A stretch of DNA of 51,794 nucleotides from an uncultured Clostridia bacterium. GTDB taxonomy: Bacteria > Bacillota > Clostridia > TANB77 > CAG-508. The notes under the pieces were generated by a model. It did not search any database. It saw nothing but the letters and a program-made list of their open reading frames with translations, and was not told the DNA's origin. The stretch spans positions 1 to 51,794 of the forward strand of contig CALXBY010000010.1 of NCBI GenBank assembly GCA_944386675.1, written 5' to 3'. Shown piece by piece: positions 1 through 9,735 of the stretch. How positions within the stretch are numbered: the stretch's first letter is position 1; each line of letters begins with the position of its first letter. The position numbers and the translations under genes were made by a program.

Positions 1-206
1 TCATCAAGTTCATTACTACTATATATCTCTTGAAGATGCATAGTTATATTATTTCTTGTAGTATTAAATAATTCTCCTAACGCTTTTTGAGTTAACCATA
101 AATCTCCATTTTCAAATCGTACTTCAATTCCTTTTTCTTTCTTTTGTTGTTCAAATATTAAAAACTCTGCTGAGCTACTTCTTATATATAAATCTTTATC
201 GCTCAT
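1..206 (-). CDS. RhuM-family protein, N-terminal part (runs off the window)
   Basis: The first ~68 residues are visible; the rest lies beyond base 1. The segment FENGDLWLTQKALGELF followed by TTRNNITMHLQEIY resembles the N-terminal helix-turn-helix-like region of RhuM/virulence-RhuM proteins, which are often found in genomic islands. The start is the ATG at 206, preceded by GGAG, with a consensus promoter further upstream. The function of RhuM proteins is not well established; a DNA-binding role is an inference from the family. Identification is moderately sure because only a fragment is present. Confidence 0.6.
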   Translation of the reverse strand, partial: MSDKDLYIRSSSAEFLIFEQQKKEKGIEVRFENGDLWLTQKALGELFNTTRNNITMHLQEIYSSNELD

Positions 207-235
207 TTTAAAATTCTCCTCTATTTATTTGCTAT

Positions 236-264
236 ATATTATCAAACTTTTGTTCTTTTGTCAA
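236..264 (-). promoter_or_regulatory. Sigma-A promoter of the RhuM-like gene
   Basis: On the minus strand there is TTGACA (259-264), a 17-bp spacer and TAATAT (236-241), about 30 bp before the RhuM-like start codon. Confidence 0.7.
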
Positions 265-295
265 TTGGTTACACCTTTTTATTGCAAATTTTAAA

Positions 296-347
296 AAATA
301 ATCCTCCCCTATATTAAAAAGTTAATATAGGAGAGAATTATTTTTTT
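296..347. terminator. Bidirectional-looking terminator after the glucan synthase gene
   Basis: A long AT-rich inverted repeat (arms reading CCTATATTAA / TTAATATAGG, extended by partly paired AATAATCCTCC / GAGAGAATTATT) is followed by T-runs on both strands. It closes the large minus-strand gene that stops at 393. Confidence 0.7.
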
Positions 348-392
348 GTTACCTAAATATATAATTTATTCTTATGACTTTTTTACTATTTT

Positions 393-3300
393 CTACATAA
401 TCACCTCTATATTATAAATTTTGTTACTTCCATCTAGTTTAATTTTATTTTCTACTTCTTGCCCATTTAATAATACTTTTTCCACACCTGTATTTTTTTG
501 ATGATCATTTATCACTTTTATATTATATATGCTATCTTTCCATTTATATCTTATTAAATATTCTTTCCAACTTTTAGGTATACATGGTTCTATTTTTAAA
601 TATCCTTTTTCTATTTTTAATCCCAATATATATTCAATTCCAGCATCATAATACCAACTACTTGAACCTGTATACCATGTCCATCCGCCTCTTCCTGCTA
701 AATTATTTGCTCCATAAATATCTGCTGCAATAACATATGGCTCTACTTTATATTTACTACTTGCATCTTCAGTTCTTGAATGTTCAATTGGATTTATCAT
801 TCTATATAATTCCAAAGATTTATCACCAAATCCTAATAATGCTTCTGCTATAATTGCCCAACAACTGCTATGCGTATATTGTCCTCCGTTTTCTCTAACT
901 CCTGGTAAATATGCTTTAATATATCCTGGCTCCAATTTTCCTTTTTCAAATGGTGGATCTAATAATTTTATAATACCATTTTCTTTATCAACTAAATGAT
1001 TTTCCAAACTTTCCATCGAAATATATTTTTTATCATTATCTCCGGCTTTTGATATAACACTCCAACTTTGTGCAATACTGTCAATTCTACATTCATCATT
1101 TTCCATGCTTCCCAATACATTTCCATCATCCATAAAAGCTCTTTTATACCATCTACCATCCCATCCATTTGTGTTTAAAGCTTTTTTCAATTGTATTTTT
1201 ATCTTTTCAAATTTCTCAATTCTACTTACTTTCTTATCCTTATAATCTGTTTTTTCTTCTGAAGATTGATTATTTTTTCCTTCAAATATTTCACATATAG
1301 GAATAAATTCATCTAGTATTTTATATAAGAAAAATCCAAGCCATACGCTTTCTCCTTTTCCTTTATTTCCAACTGTACTAAATCCATCATTCCAATCACC
1401 ACTTCCAATTTTCGGTAAACCATTTTCTCCAAAATTAAAACTTTTTTCTATAGCTCTTATACAATGCAAATAGATACTTTCTTGTTTTTCACCTTCTAAA
1501 TATTTATCATATCTTTCATCTACACCCTCTTCTAGGACCGCTCCTGTTAGATATGGTGTTTCAATATCTAAAATGCTCATATCTCCTGTAAAATTTATAT
1601 ATTCTATTACAAGATATGGTAACCATAGCAAATCATCTGAAAATCTAGTTCTAATTCCTCTACCAGTTTCCTCATGCCACCAGTGTTCTACATCTCCTTC
1701 TTGAAATTGATGCTTACTATGTTTGATAATTTGATTTTTTAAAATTTGAGGTGAGATATATTTTAAAGCAAGTGTGTCTTGTAATTGGTCTCTAAAACCA
1801 AATGCTCCTCCTGACTGATAATATCCACTTCTTCCTAAAAGTCTACTTTCTAATGTCTGATAAATACACCAACCATTTAGCATAATATTGGTTGATTCTA
1901 AAGGTGTATATACTTGCAGTTTTCCCAATAATTCTTTCCAATAATTTCTCACATTATCTAATGCCTGTTTACAATTTTGTATTTTACTATATTTATAGGA
2001 AATATTTTTACAATCAATGGTATTTTCCTCAGCACCTAGAACAAAAGAAATTTCTTTATTTGAAAAACTTTCTATTTCCACTTCTATTTCAAACACAATA
2101 CAAGAATTTCTACCAATCGCATTACTGTTATTTAATTTTAGTTTCTTTATTCCATCTGGATTTGATAATCCATTTTTTCCTAGAAAGAACTTTTTATCTC
2201 CTGTATAACTTTTTATTTTTTCACTAGATGATACATATATTTGTGTATTATCTACTTCACTTACATATAGATTTTTAGCTGTTATAATATTATTATTTCT
2301 ATCAAATTTTATATTGATATGCTTTTCTGTTTTTATTTCATCTTCTCCTATAACTGGTTTTATATAATAATATAATTTTAATTTTTTTCTGTTTGGTGTT
2401 TTATTTTTTAAATTCAATATTCCTATTTTGCAACTATCTTCTCTTGGCACAAATATTTCTAATTCTTGTTCTATTCCTAAATTGCTATGAATATATTTGC
2501 AATATCCAAATCCATAAATCACATTATAATTTCTATCGTCTGGCATTGGATTTAGTCCTAGGGACCAAGTCTTCTTGCTTTCCATATCTTTTATATAAAT
2601 AATTTCTGACGGAATATCATAACTTGGGTTATTGTTCCAACTCGTAATTCTATTTAATCTACTATTTTTGTACCAGCTATATCCTCCCATATTTTCAGTT
2701 ACAATTGTTCCAAATTTTTCATTTGCCATAATATGTGACCATACAGTAGGTAATCTCTTTTCTTTATTTACTTTTATAAAATATTCCTTTCCATCTTCTG
2801 AAAATCCTCCATATTCATTATAATATTTTAAATTTTCTTTATTTTTTAGAATGTCTACATCTTCTAAGTTTTCTTCAAGAAATACTGTATTTGCTTCTTC
2901 TTCTCCAATTTCTCTATAGCTTTCTAAATATTCCTCTTCTATATCTTTTATATTATTTTCAAGATTTCCTTTTGCACAATTAATGGTTATCACAGATATA
3001 AATTTTAAAAGTTCAAAATCTTTTGGCTCTATTTCTTCTTCACTTAAAATAAATATTCCTCCATTTATATTTTTTAAATATCCCATATGTTGATTTAATA
3101 TCGTTGTATCAATTTCTTCTCTTACATAATTTTCATAACTATATTTTTCTTCATCTACAACTACAATTTCTGTTTCTACATTTTTTGTTCTAAAATATTC
3201 ATATGCCTTTAATACAGCTTTTAAACATTCTGCATCATTTGCATTTTTCATTTCTACTAAAATAATTGGCAAATCTCCTGATATTCCATATTTCCATAAG

Positions 3301-5984
3301 TCACTTTGTTTATAATTTTGCTGATTTATTTTCTCCTTTTCTATACTTTTGGTTGCATTATCAAATAAAATATATGATAATAATTTCTGATATGTTTCTA
3401 TATCTTTTCCTTTAATATTTAAATATCTACTTTCTGCTTCTACCCTAGCTCTTGATAAATCAAATTCATTTTTTACATTTTCAAAAAGCTTATATTTTCC
3501 TAAATTTTCTATTGCTTTTTCCTTTTCCTCTTCTACAGACAATAAAAAATCTATAATGACTTTTCCTTTTTTCTTTATTCTTATATTTCTTTTCATCGCA
3601 ATAACAGGCTCTGTAACAAGTCCTATTTTCTTAGAAAACGGTAATGAATCCTTTACCATTTTAGGCATTTTCAGATTTCCTCTTCCCATAAATTTTTCTT
3701 CTTCTATTTCATATTCTAATTCTCCTATCATATCTTCATAATTACTATTTAAAGTTGTTGCTAAATATATTTCTTTTTCATTAATATCTCTTTTTCTTCT
3801 TTTTACAATTAAACAATCATTTTTTTCATCATATTCATACATTAAAAATAAATTATTAAATGCTGGATGCGCATAATATTGCTCTTTTCTTGCTAAAACT
3901 GGTTCAAAATATCCAGTTAACTCTACAAATTCCTCGTCACTTCCTAAATTTTCTAAAGTAATTCTTCTAATTTCCACTGGTTCATTTGATGCTACTGTAA
4001 TATCAATCTTTATTTTTATATTTCCGTTTATGATTTCTTGGACATCCTTATCTGGCATAAAAGAAACTTGATATTGGTCTTCATTTTTTTCATTTTGTGA
4101 ATAACTTGAACATATACTAGTTTTATTTTTTATACTTTTTATATAAAATATAATTCCTTGTGTATAATCCTCTGTATTTTTAAACTTGTTGATATAAATG
4201 TTTTTATATTTGCTAACACCTTCACCTTTTTGATTAAGTGCTACCATATAATTTTCATTTGATATGACATTTCCTCTAATTAATCTTTCATCAATTTTTG
4301 TGTATTTTCTTTCCGTATAATTTTCATAATCTTTATATTTTAATTTTTCTATTTTTTCTTTATCTTCTTTTGTTATAATTGATTTTTCTGGCATTGTTTC
4401 TTGTAGTAATACTGTAATTGCTTGTATTTCTGGATTTTTAACAAATCTTTTTTGCAAGATATTATGATTAAACAAATTATTAATCGATAATAAGATTAAT
4501 CCTTGATGATGTGCCATATATGTTTTTACTACTTCTGCTTTTCTTCCTTTTCTAACCCTTTCCGGTGTAAAATCTATAGACTCATAAAATCCGTATTTAT
4601 TATACATTCCATATTGTTCTAGTATTTTTAAATTTTGAACAACTTCTTTTGGTTTATCATTTACTGCCAAGATACTTCCATAAGAAGACACTACCATTTC
4701 ATCTGCTAGACCTCTTTTTAAACCTAGCCATGGAATTCCAAAAGCTTTATACTGATAATTTGATTGTAAGTCTTTTAAGTTAAATGCTGCCTCTGATATA
4801 CCAAATGGTATATTTAAATGTTTTGCATATTTCATCTGACTCATAATCATAAACTTACAAGATTCATCTAATAGGCTACCTTTATATATCGGAATATTAA
4901 TATTGGGCATCAAATATTCAAAAGCAGTTCCTGACCAAGAAATTAATCCTTTATATTTATCTAAAACAGTTAATGTTCTACTCAAGTGATTCCAATGTTT
5001 TGACGGAATATCTTTTTTAGCTATTGCTACAATACTTGCCTGTCTTGCTTCTGATGCTAAAAGGTCATAATATGAATCAGTTAATTTATTTTCTTCTATA
5101 TTGTATCCAATAGAAAATATTTGATGTTCATTACTATATAAATAACGAAAATCTGTTGTTTTAATAATTCTATTTGTAATTTCTAACATTTCTTCTATCT
5201 TATTTTCCAAATTTTCTTTATCTATTATATTTTCTTGTTGCTGTTTTCTTATATCTTCTAAAAAACTTTTCGTAACATATAAATATCCTATAAAGTTCCC
5301 ACTATCTACTGTAGAGATATATCTAGGTCTTAATGGTTCTTTTGTTTTTGTATTATACCAATTATATAAATGTCCATTCCATTTTTGAAGACTATCTACT
5401 GAATTTAGCACATTATATAATAATTGTATCACTTCTTCTAAATTTGAATATCCTAAGTCATAGCTTGAAATAATTGCTAATATAGACAATCCTATATTTG
5501 TTGAAGAAGTTCTATTAACAATTTTTTCTCTTCTATCTTCTTGGTAGTTATCTGGTATTAAATAATTATTTTCTTTTTGAATGTATTTCTTAAAAAATGC
5601 CCATGTTTTTTCTCCTAGTTCTAACATATATTCTTTCTCTAGTTTATCTAATTTTTCTATGGCTGGTGTTTCTTTTTTCTGTTTGCTAATATGCCACATA
5701 ACAATTGGTGCTAAAACCCAAATAAAACCTAACAAGCTTCCTAGTATAGCTCCCAAAAAACCTTTACTTCCCATTGCAACTAGAATTGTAAAAATGCCAC
5801 ATATGATATTTATCCACATTTGTTTTATATATGACATCACATGATTTTTGGCTTGCTTTTCTGCTTCTTCTGACGTCATCCATTCTAATAATTTTTTATG
5901 AGAAATCCATTTTCTATATTCTGTTTTTACAATGGAAATTATTGAGCAATACGCTTTATATGGTAACACAGCAATTGTTATCAA
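393..5984 (-). CDS. Cyclic beta-1,2-glucan synthase-like protein, C-terminal two thirds (glycoamylase-like plus GH94)
   Basis: This is the downstream part of an NdvB-type gene. The N-terminus has two hydrophobic segments (about residues 50-95). A glycoamylase-like domain follows at roughly 290-520 (YDLLASEARQAS, ISWSGTAFEYLMP, YGFYESIDFTPER). The C-terminus is a GH94 phosphorylase-like region at about 1400-1800 (GAFGFRDQLQDTLAL, EGDVEHWWHEETGRG, RTRFSDDLLWLPY, GSGDWNDG). In characterised NdvB proteins the GT84 domain builds a beta-1,2-glucan on the protein and the GH94 part controls chain length before cyclisation. The first methionine here is not the true start: removing one base from the CGG codon at 6010-6012 joins this frame to the upstream part (6004-8610) to give about 2,738 residues, close to NdvB size. 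Cyclic product formation is inferred from the family, not shown. Confidence 0.88.
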   Translation of the reverse strand: MITIAVLPYKAYCSIISIVKTEYRKWISHKKLLEWMTSEEAEKQAKNHVMSYIKQMWINIICGIFTILVAMGSKGFLGAILGSLLGFIWVLAPIVMWHISKQKKETPAIEKLDKLEKEYMLELGEKTWAFFKKYIQKENNYLIPDNYQEDRREKIVNRTSSTNIGLSILAIISSYDLGYSNLEEVIQLLYNVLNSVDSLQKWNGHLYNWYNTKTKEPLRPRYISTVDSGNFIGYLYVTKSFLEDIRKQQQENIIDKENLENKIEEMLEITNRIIKTTDFRYLYSNEHQIFSIGYNIEENKLTDSYYDLLASEARQASIVAIAKKDIPSKHWNHLSRTLTVLDKYKGLISWSGTAFEYLMPNINIPIYKGSLLDESCKFMIMSQMKYAKHLNIPFGISEAAFNLKDLQSNYQYKAFGIPWLGLKRGLADEMVVSSYGSILAVNDKPKEVVQNLKILEQYGMYNKYGFYESIDFTPERVRKGRKAEVVKTYMAHHQGLILLSINNLFNHNILQKRFVKNPEIQAITVLLQETMPEKSIITKEDKEKIEKLKYKDYENYTERKYTKIDERLIRGNVISNENYMVALNQKGEGVSKYKNIYINKFKNTEDYTQGIIFYIKSIKNKTSICSSYSQNEKNEDQYQVSFMPDKDVQEIINGNIKIKIDITVASNEPVEIRRITLENLGSDEEFVELTGYFEPVLARKEQYYAHPAFNNLFLMYEYDEKNDCLIVKRRKRDINEKEIYLATTLNSNYEDMIGELEYEIEEEKFMGRGNLKMPKMVKDSLPFSKKIGLVTEPVIAMKRNIRIKKKGKVIIDFLLSVEEEKEKAIENLGKYKLFENVKNEFDLSRARVEAESRYLNIKGKDIETYQKLLSYILFDNATKSIEKEKINQQNYKQSDLWKYGISGDLPIILVEMKNANDAECLKAVLKAYEYFRTKNVETEIVVVDEEKYSYENYVREEIDTTILNQHMGYLKNINGGIFILSEEEIEPKDFELLKFISVITINCAKGNLENNIKDIEEEYLESYREIGEEEANTVFLEENLEDVDILKNKENLKYYNEYGGFSEDGKEYFIKVNKEKRLPTVWSHIMANEKFGTIVTENMGGYSWYKNSRLNRITSWNNNPSYDIPSEIIYIKDMESKKTWSLGLNPMPDDRNYNVIYGFGYCKYIHSNLGIEQELEIFVPREDSCKIGILNLKNKTPNRKKLKLYYYIKPVIGEDEIKTEKHINIKFDRNNNIITAKNLYVSEVDNTQIYVSSSEKIKSYTGDKKFFLGKNGLSNPDGIKKLKLNNSNAIGRNSCIVFEIEVEIESFSNKEISFVLGAEENTIDCKNISYKYSKIQNCKQALDNVRNYWKELLGKLQVYTPLESTNIMLNGWCIYQTLESRLLGRSGYYQSGGAFGFRDQLQDTLALKYISPQILKNQIIKHSKHQFQEGDVEHWWHEETGRGIRTRFSDDLLWLPYLVIEYINFTGDMSILDIETPYLTGAVLEEGVDERYDKYLEGEKQESIYLHCIRAIEKSFNFGENGLPKIGSGDWNDGFSTVGNKGKGESVWLGFFLYKILDEFIPICEIFEGKNNQSSEEKTDYKDKKVSRIEKFEKIKIQLKKALNTNGWDGRWYKRAFMDDGNVLGSMENDECRIDSIAQSWSVISKAGDNDKKYISMESLENHLVDKENGIIKLLDPPFEKGKLEPGYIKAYLPGVRENGGQYTHSSCWAIIAEALLGFGDKSLELYRMINPIEHSRTEDASSKYKVEPYVIAADIYGANNLAGRGGWTWYTGSSSWYYDAGIEYILGLKIEKGYLKIEPCIPKSWKEYLIRYKWKDSIYNIKVINDHQKNTGVEKVLLNGQEVENKIKLDGSNKIYNIEVIM

Positions 5985-6003
5985 TATTCTTAAGAAAATC
6001 CCT

Positions 6004-8610
6004 TTATATCCGGGATATTCTCGGAGAAAAATTTTTTTGTTTATGCTCTCCTTCTTTTTTCATTAATACTGCATTTAATATTTCTAATAAATTAGATATG
6101 ATAACTGTTCCTATTGTTAAGATAACAAATGGATAGATGTTAAATTGATATACTTTCCCTAATATAACTAAAACAAACATTGCTATTAGTGCAGATATTT
6201 CTATTAAACTTCTTCTCAAATTATCTAATATTTTATATTTTGAAATGCAATTTAATGGATTTTCTATGATTCTCTCTTTATTTAATACTTTTTTTCTTAG
6301 CCATCTAGCAATTTGCCAATCCCCTCTTATCCATCTAGATAATCGATTCATAAAACTATTATACTTTGTCGGATATCCATCCATAAGCATAATATCTGTT
6401 GCTAATCCACAACGCAAATAGCATCCTTCTAGTAAATCATGACTTAACACTGTATTTTCAGGTATTGCATTTTTCAAAACTTTGGAAAACACCTCTAAAT
6501 CATATATCCCTTTTCCTGTAAATATACCTTCTCCAAAATTATCTTGATATAAATCAGAAATTGCATTTGTGTAAGAATCCACTCCCCCAGAACCTGCAAA
6601 AATTTGCGTAAACTCAGTTTTATAGGTAACATCTAAATTAATTCCAATTCTAGGTTGAATAATTCCATGTCCTTCTGTTACAATATTTTTTTCTTCATCT
6701 ACTACTGGTTTGTTTAATATATGTGCCATTGCACCTATTAATTCAAAAGCAGAGTTTAGTATTAAATCCGTATCAGCATCTAATGTAATCACATATTTTA
6801 TTTTAGGTATGCAATCTTTGTAATTTTCTATTGTATTCATTCGAAATGGATTATTTATATTCCCTAGGAGATATTCATTAAATTGTGTAATCATCCCTCT
6901 TTTTCTTTCCCAACCTAAATAGCAGTTTTCTTTTTCATTCCATTGTCTTTTTCGATATATAAAATGAAAAATTGGAAATTGATTTTCTTGCATATATTTC
7001 TTATTTAATTCTTCTGCTAATTTTATACCTGCTTCCATTACTTCATTATCACTTGTTTCTTCTTTCATACTGCTTTCCTGGCAATCACCTAGTAATGTAA
7101 AATATATGTTAGGAGATTTATTAGCAATATAAAAAACTTCTAATTTATTCATTAATTCTTTTACTTTTTCTTTATTTTTTACTATGGTCGGTATAATGAC
7201 CATACAGGTATTTTCTTTATCTATTCCTTTTGAAAAATCGATTTTTGGAATTGGTTTTGGTTTTACAATTTTACTTAACACATATTGTACAGTTTGTACA
7301 ACAATTTCTGATACTGGAATCAAAAATATAAATAAATTTAAAATGAAAATGCCTATATTTCGAATATATATATTTAAGATACTACTAATCATAATGGTAA
7401 ATGCTATTGATAACAACCAATTTGTAATAATATATATTTTTTGCTTTGTTTCATTACTTAAGCTTTTAACAGATTTATACTGTAATTCTTGATACGTTTT
7501 CTCAATTCCTTTGTCTATAATATAATACCCTATATGTGACTTTTTTCCATTTGCTTTATTTTCTTTTGCCAGTTCTAGGATTTTTTTCGCAATATAGATT
7601 TCTGAAATTTTCGTTTTTTTAGACATCTCTTTTATTTTATTTCTATAATAATCCTTTGTGTTACTATCCATTTTACTATATTCTTCTGCTGGGTCTTGTT
7701 TTAATATTTCTTCTACCCCATTTATCTTTTCAAAGATTTCTAGGAAATTAATTCTTTGTATTTGTTTTATACTTGTAATACTGTTTCCTATAGATACTTT
7801 TCTTACTGCTATGTCAAAATGTTCTTTTTTTATAACTTCTTGAACTGTTGTCCCTGTCATTTCTATGATTTCATCTAATATTTTTAAATAACTATATCCT
7901 TTTTTTCCATATCTTTTTAAAATATATGACATATATTCTATAAAAGGATATTTCACATCATTTAAAATATCCTTTTTTACATTTTTCATATTATATATAG
8001 TATTTTCTCTAGTATTTGTATCTTCTATTAATTTTTGTACTATCATTTCTGCTTTTACTTTTTGGATTTGACTACTATATATTTTTTCACAGATTTCTCT
8101 AATATTTTCAATAATTGCAATTTGAAGAAATACTCCTATATTCCAAATTTCTTCCATACTTAATGTTTTTTTCGTCTGATAACTTGCTAAATAATCTTCT
8201 AAATCTTCTCTTTCAATTTTGTTATCTGTATATGCCACAATTTCAGCTGCTAACACATAAATTCTCGCAAATCCTTTATATTTTCCATTAGCAATTCCTA
8301 AAAAATTCATATATTTTTTTAATGTTAATTCTTTTTGAATTTGTTTTACAGTTTCTTCTATAACATAAAAATTGTCTAATAACCACTCTCCAGCTGGATG
8401 TGTATTAATTCCTAATTTTACATGTTCATTTAAAAGATTATATACCATTTTTATAGTTTCGTAATTTTTTAATAATTGTGGAATAGGATACGTTTCTTTC
8501 GCAGCTTTATTCACTAAATTATGGTTTGCTGCAATTTTTTGCAAATGATTTTCTAGCTGTTTTTTATCTAATAAAGTTCCATCGATTTTTAATATTTTTT
8601 CAGTTTTCAA
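6004..8610 (-). CDS. Cyclic beta-1,2-glucan synthase-like protein, N-terminal third (GT84 glycosyltransferase)
   Basis: The upstream half of the split gene (868 aa). Residues about 1-360 match the NdvB N-terminal region (PAGEWLLDNFYVIEE, IYVLAAEIVAYTDN). Two membrane segments lie near 395-450. The GT84 transferase follows, with YVITLDADTDL as its nucleotide-sugar DxD region, EGHGIIQPRIG, and RLSRWIRGDWQ as the processive-type Q/RxxRW-like motif. Two more membrane helices lie near 800-850. It ends with SPRISRI then TAA at 6004; one base fewer at the CGG codon would read ISGYKGIFLRILITIAV straight into the downstream part. The start is TTG with AAGGAG located inside a terminator-like hairpin at 8618-8663. 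Family knowledge suggests an inner-membrane glucan synthase using UDP-glucose. Confidence 0.87.
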   Translation of the reverse strand: MKTEKILKIDGTLLDKKQLENHLQKIAANHNLVNKAAKETYPIPQLLKNYETIKMVYNLLNEHVKLGINTHPAGEWLLDNFYVIEETVKQIQKELTLKKYMNFLGIANGKYKGFARIYVLAAEIVAYTDNKIEREDLEDYLASYQTKKTLSMEEIWNIGVFLQIAIIENIREICEKIYSSQIQKVKAEMIVQKLIEDTNTRENTIYNMKNVKKDILNDVKYPFIEYMSYILKRYGKKGYSYLKILDEIIEMTGTTVQEVIKKEHFDIAVRKVSIGNSITSIKQIQRINFLEIFEKINGVEEILKQDPAEEYSKMDSNTKDYYRNKIKEMSKKTKISEIYIAKKILELAKENKANGKKSHIGYYIIDKGIEKTYQELQYKSVKSLSNETKQKIYIITNWLLSIAFTIMISSILNIYIRNIGIFILNLFIFLIPVSEIVVQTVQYVLSKIVKPKPIPKIDFSKGIDKENTCMVIIPTIVKNKEKVKELMNKLEVFYIANKSPNIYFTLLGDCQESSMKEETSDNEVMEAGIKLAEELNKKYMQENQFPIFHFIYRKRQWNEKENCYLGWERKRGMITQFNEYLLGNINNPFRMNTIENYKDCIPKIKYVITLDADTDLILNSAFELIGAMAHILNKPVVDEEKNIVTEGHGIIQPRIGINLDVTYKTEFTQIFAGSGGVDSYTNAISDLYQDNFGEGIFTGKGIYDLEVFSKVLKNAIPENTVLSHDLLEGCYLRCGLATDIMLMDGYPTKYNSFMNRLSRWIRGDWQIARWLRKKVLNKERIIENPLNCISKYKILDNLRRSLIEISALIAMFVLVILGKVYQFNIYPFVILTIGTVIISNLLEILNAVLMKKEGEHKQKNFSPRISRI
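6010..6012 (-). other. CGG codon at the +1 frameshift in the glucan synthase gene
   Basis: The minus strand reads ATA TCC CGG ATA TAA in frame 0. Skipping one base gives TCC GGA TAT AAA (S-G-Y-K), after which the frame stays open for 1,870 further codons. Confidence 0.85.
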
Positions 8611-8617
8611 AAAAATT

Positions 8618-8663
8618 CCACTCCTTGCAAATATGTTTTACACATATTGTTTGCAAAGAGTGG
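8618..8663. terminator. Terminator-like hairpin holding the glucan synthase ribosome-binding site
   Basis: The minus strand folds as CCACTC...GAGTGG with inner pairs TTGCAA/TTGCAA and ATATGT/ACATAT, followed by a T-run. The AAGGAG that serves the TTG start at 8610 lies in the 3' arm. It can end transcription of the gene stopping at 8699 and may also limit read-through into, or translation of, the glucan synthase gene. Confidence 0.6.
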
Positions 8664-8698
8664 ATTTTTTATGCAATTCTATTATTTTTTATCTTAAT

Positions 8699-9571
8699 TT
8701 AATGTTCCATTTCATCATTTCTTTGTGCTTCTTCTACTTTTACTCGTCTTTCTTGAAAATAATTGCCAAAATTTTCATATACATCTCTTAATTCAAATTC
8801 TTCTGGTATTCCCACATATGTTTGGCTATTTTTTTCATATACTGTACCATTGTCTCTATTTCTTACTTGTTCTATATCAATTTCTTGATAATAATTATCT
8901 ATTACACCAATTCCTGCTACTGTATTATTATGTTCATTGTCTACTAAAATATATACATGACCAATATCTTTTGCTTCTACCCATGATTCTCCTGGTTCTA
9001 AGTCTTCTGTTCCCTTTGAAGCATTTTCTAAATAAGAAATTTCTCCATCTGCAGAATGTTTTTCTATGATATGTCCTTCTCCTACATAACCTTGTAATAT
9101 AATTCCTAAATCATCTTTGTCAATTTCAGCTTGATCTAATAGATTATCATTATACTTTTCTAAAATTTCATCAATAATATAAGTATCACTTAATTCCTCT
9201 TGTAAATTTTCTTTCTCAGCATATTGACTCATATCTTGTAGTTCTTTTAGATATTCTTCTCTTTTATTGGTTCCGGTATTTTCTTTGTTTTCCATCTCAA
9301 TATTTGTTTTATTATCTGGTTCTTTAACATCATTTCCATCAGTTAGTAAGGCTTGTCCTCCTACTGCAATTCCTATTGAACCTAATATCGCTACCAATGT
9401 ATTTCTAATACCTCTTCTGGTTCTTCTTGCTTCTACTTTTTTGATTGTATTTTCTATACCTTTTTCATTTAATCTTTTTCCTTTACGTTGTTCTCTTCTT
9501 GCTATTTCTTCTTCAATTTCTTGTTGCTTTTTTGCTTCTCTTCTAGCTTTTATGTTTTCCCATATTCCCAT
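8699..9571 (-). CDS. Single-pass membrane protein of unknown function
   Basis: A 290-residue protein that I do not recognise. Residues 1-55 are highly charged, rich in Arg, Lys and Glu, and probably helical or coiled-coil. A single hydrophobic segment at about 58-77 (TLVAILGSIGIAVGGQALL) follows, then an acidic low-complexity linker, then a soluble domain from about 120 to the end that includes a beta-rich stretch (HVYILVDNEH, AGIGVIDNYY). The layout suggests a cytoplasmic basic tail with an extracytoplasmic domain. The start is ATG at 9571 with a GGAGG site just upstream. It lies upstream of the glucan synthase gene on the same strand but is separated from it by a terminator-like hairpin, so co-function is only a guess. 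Confidence 0.6.
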   Translation of the reverse strand: MGIWENIKARREAKKQQEIEEEIARREQRKGKRLNEKGIENTIKKVEARRTRRGIRNTLVAILGSIGIAVGGQALLTDGNDVKEPDNKTNIEMENKENTGTNKREEYLKELQDMSQYAEKENLQEELSDTYIIDEILEKYNDNLLDQAEIDKDDLGIILQGYVGEGHIIEKHSADGEISYLENASKGTEDLEPGESWVEAKDIGHVYILVDNEHNNTVAGIGVIDNYYQEIDIEQVRNRDNGTVYEKNSQTYVGIPEEFELRDVYENFGNYFQERRVKVEEAQRNDEMEH

Positions 9572-9696
9572 TTTATTTCCTCCTTAGTCTATCTTTTTTT
9601 ATTATACCATAAAAATATGAGTTGTAAATTTTTTTTATTATTTTTTTATTTTTATCTTTATTTTTTCACTTTCGACAAAATTCTTCATATGATATA

Positions 9697-9718
9697 TAAA
9701 ACAACTTAAGTTGTTTTA
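9697..9718. promoter_or_regulatory. 20-bp perfect palindrome before the repeat-protein gene
   Basis: AAAACAACTTAAGTTGTTTT sits just upstream of the ribosome-binding site (AAAGGGTGA) of the gene at 9736. It could be an operator or a small hairpin in the 5' leader. Confidence 0.45.
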
Positions 9719-9735
9719 GAAAGGGTGATTTTAAA

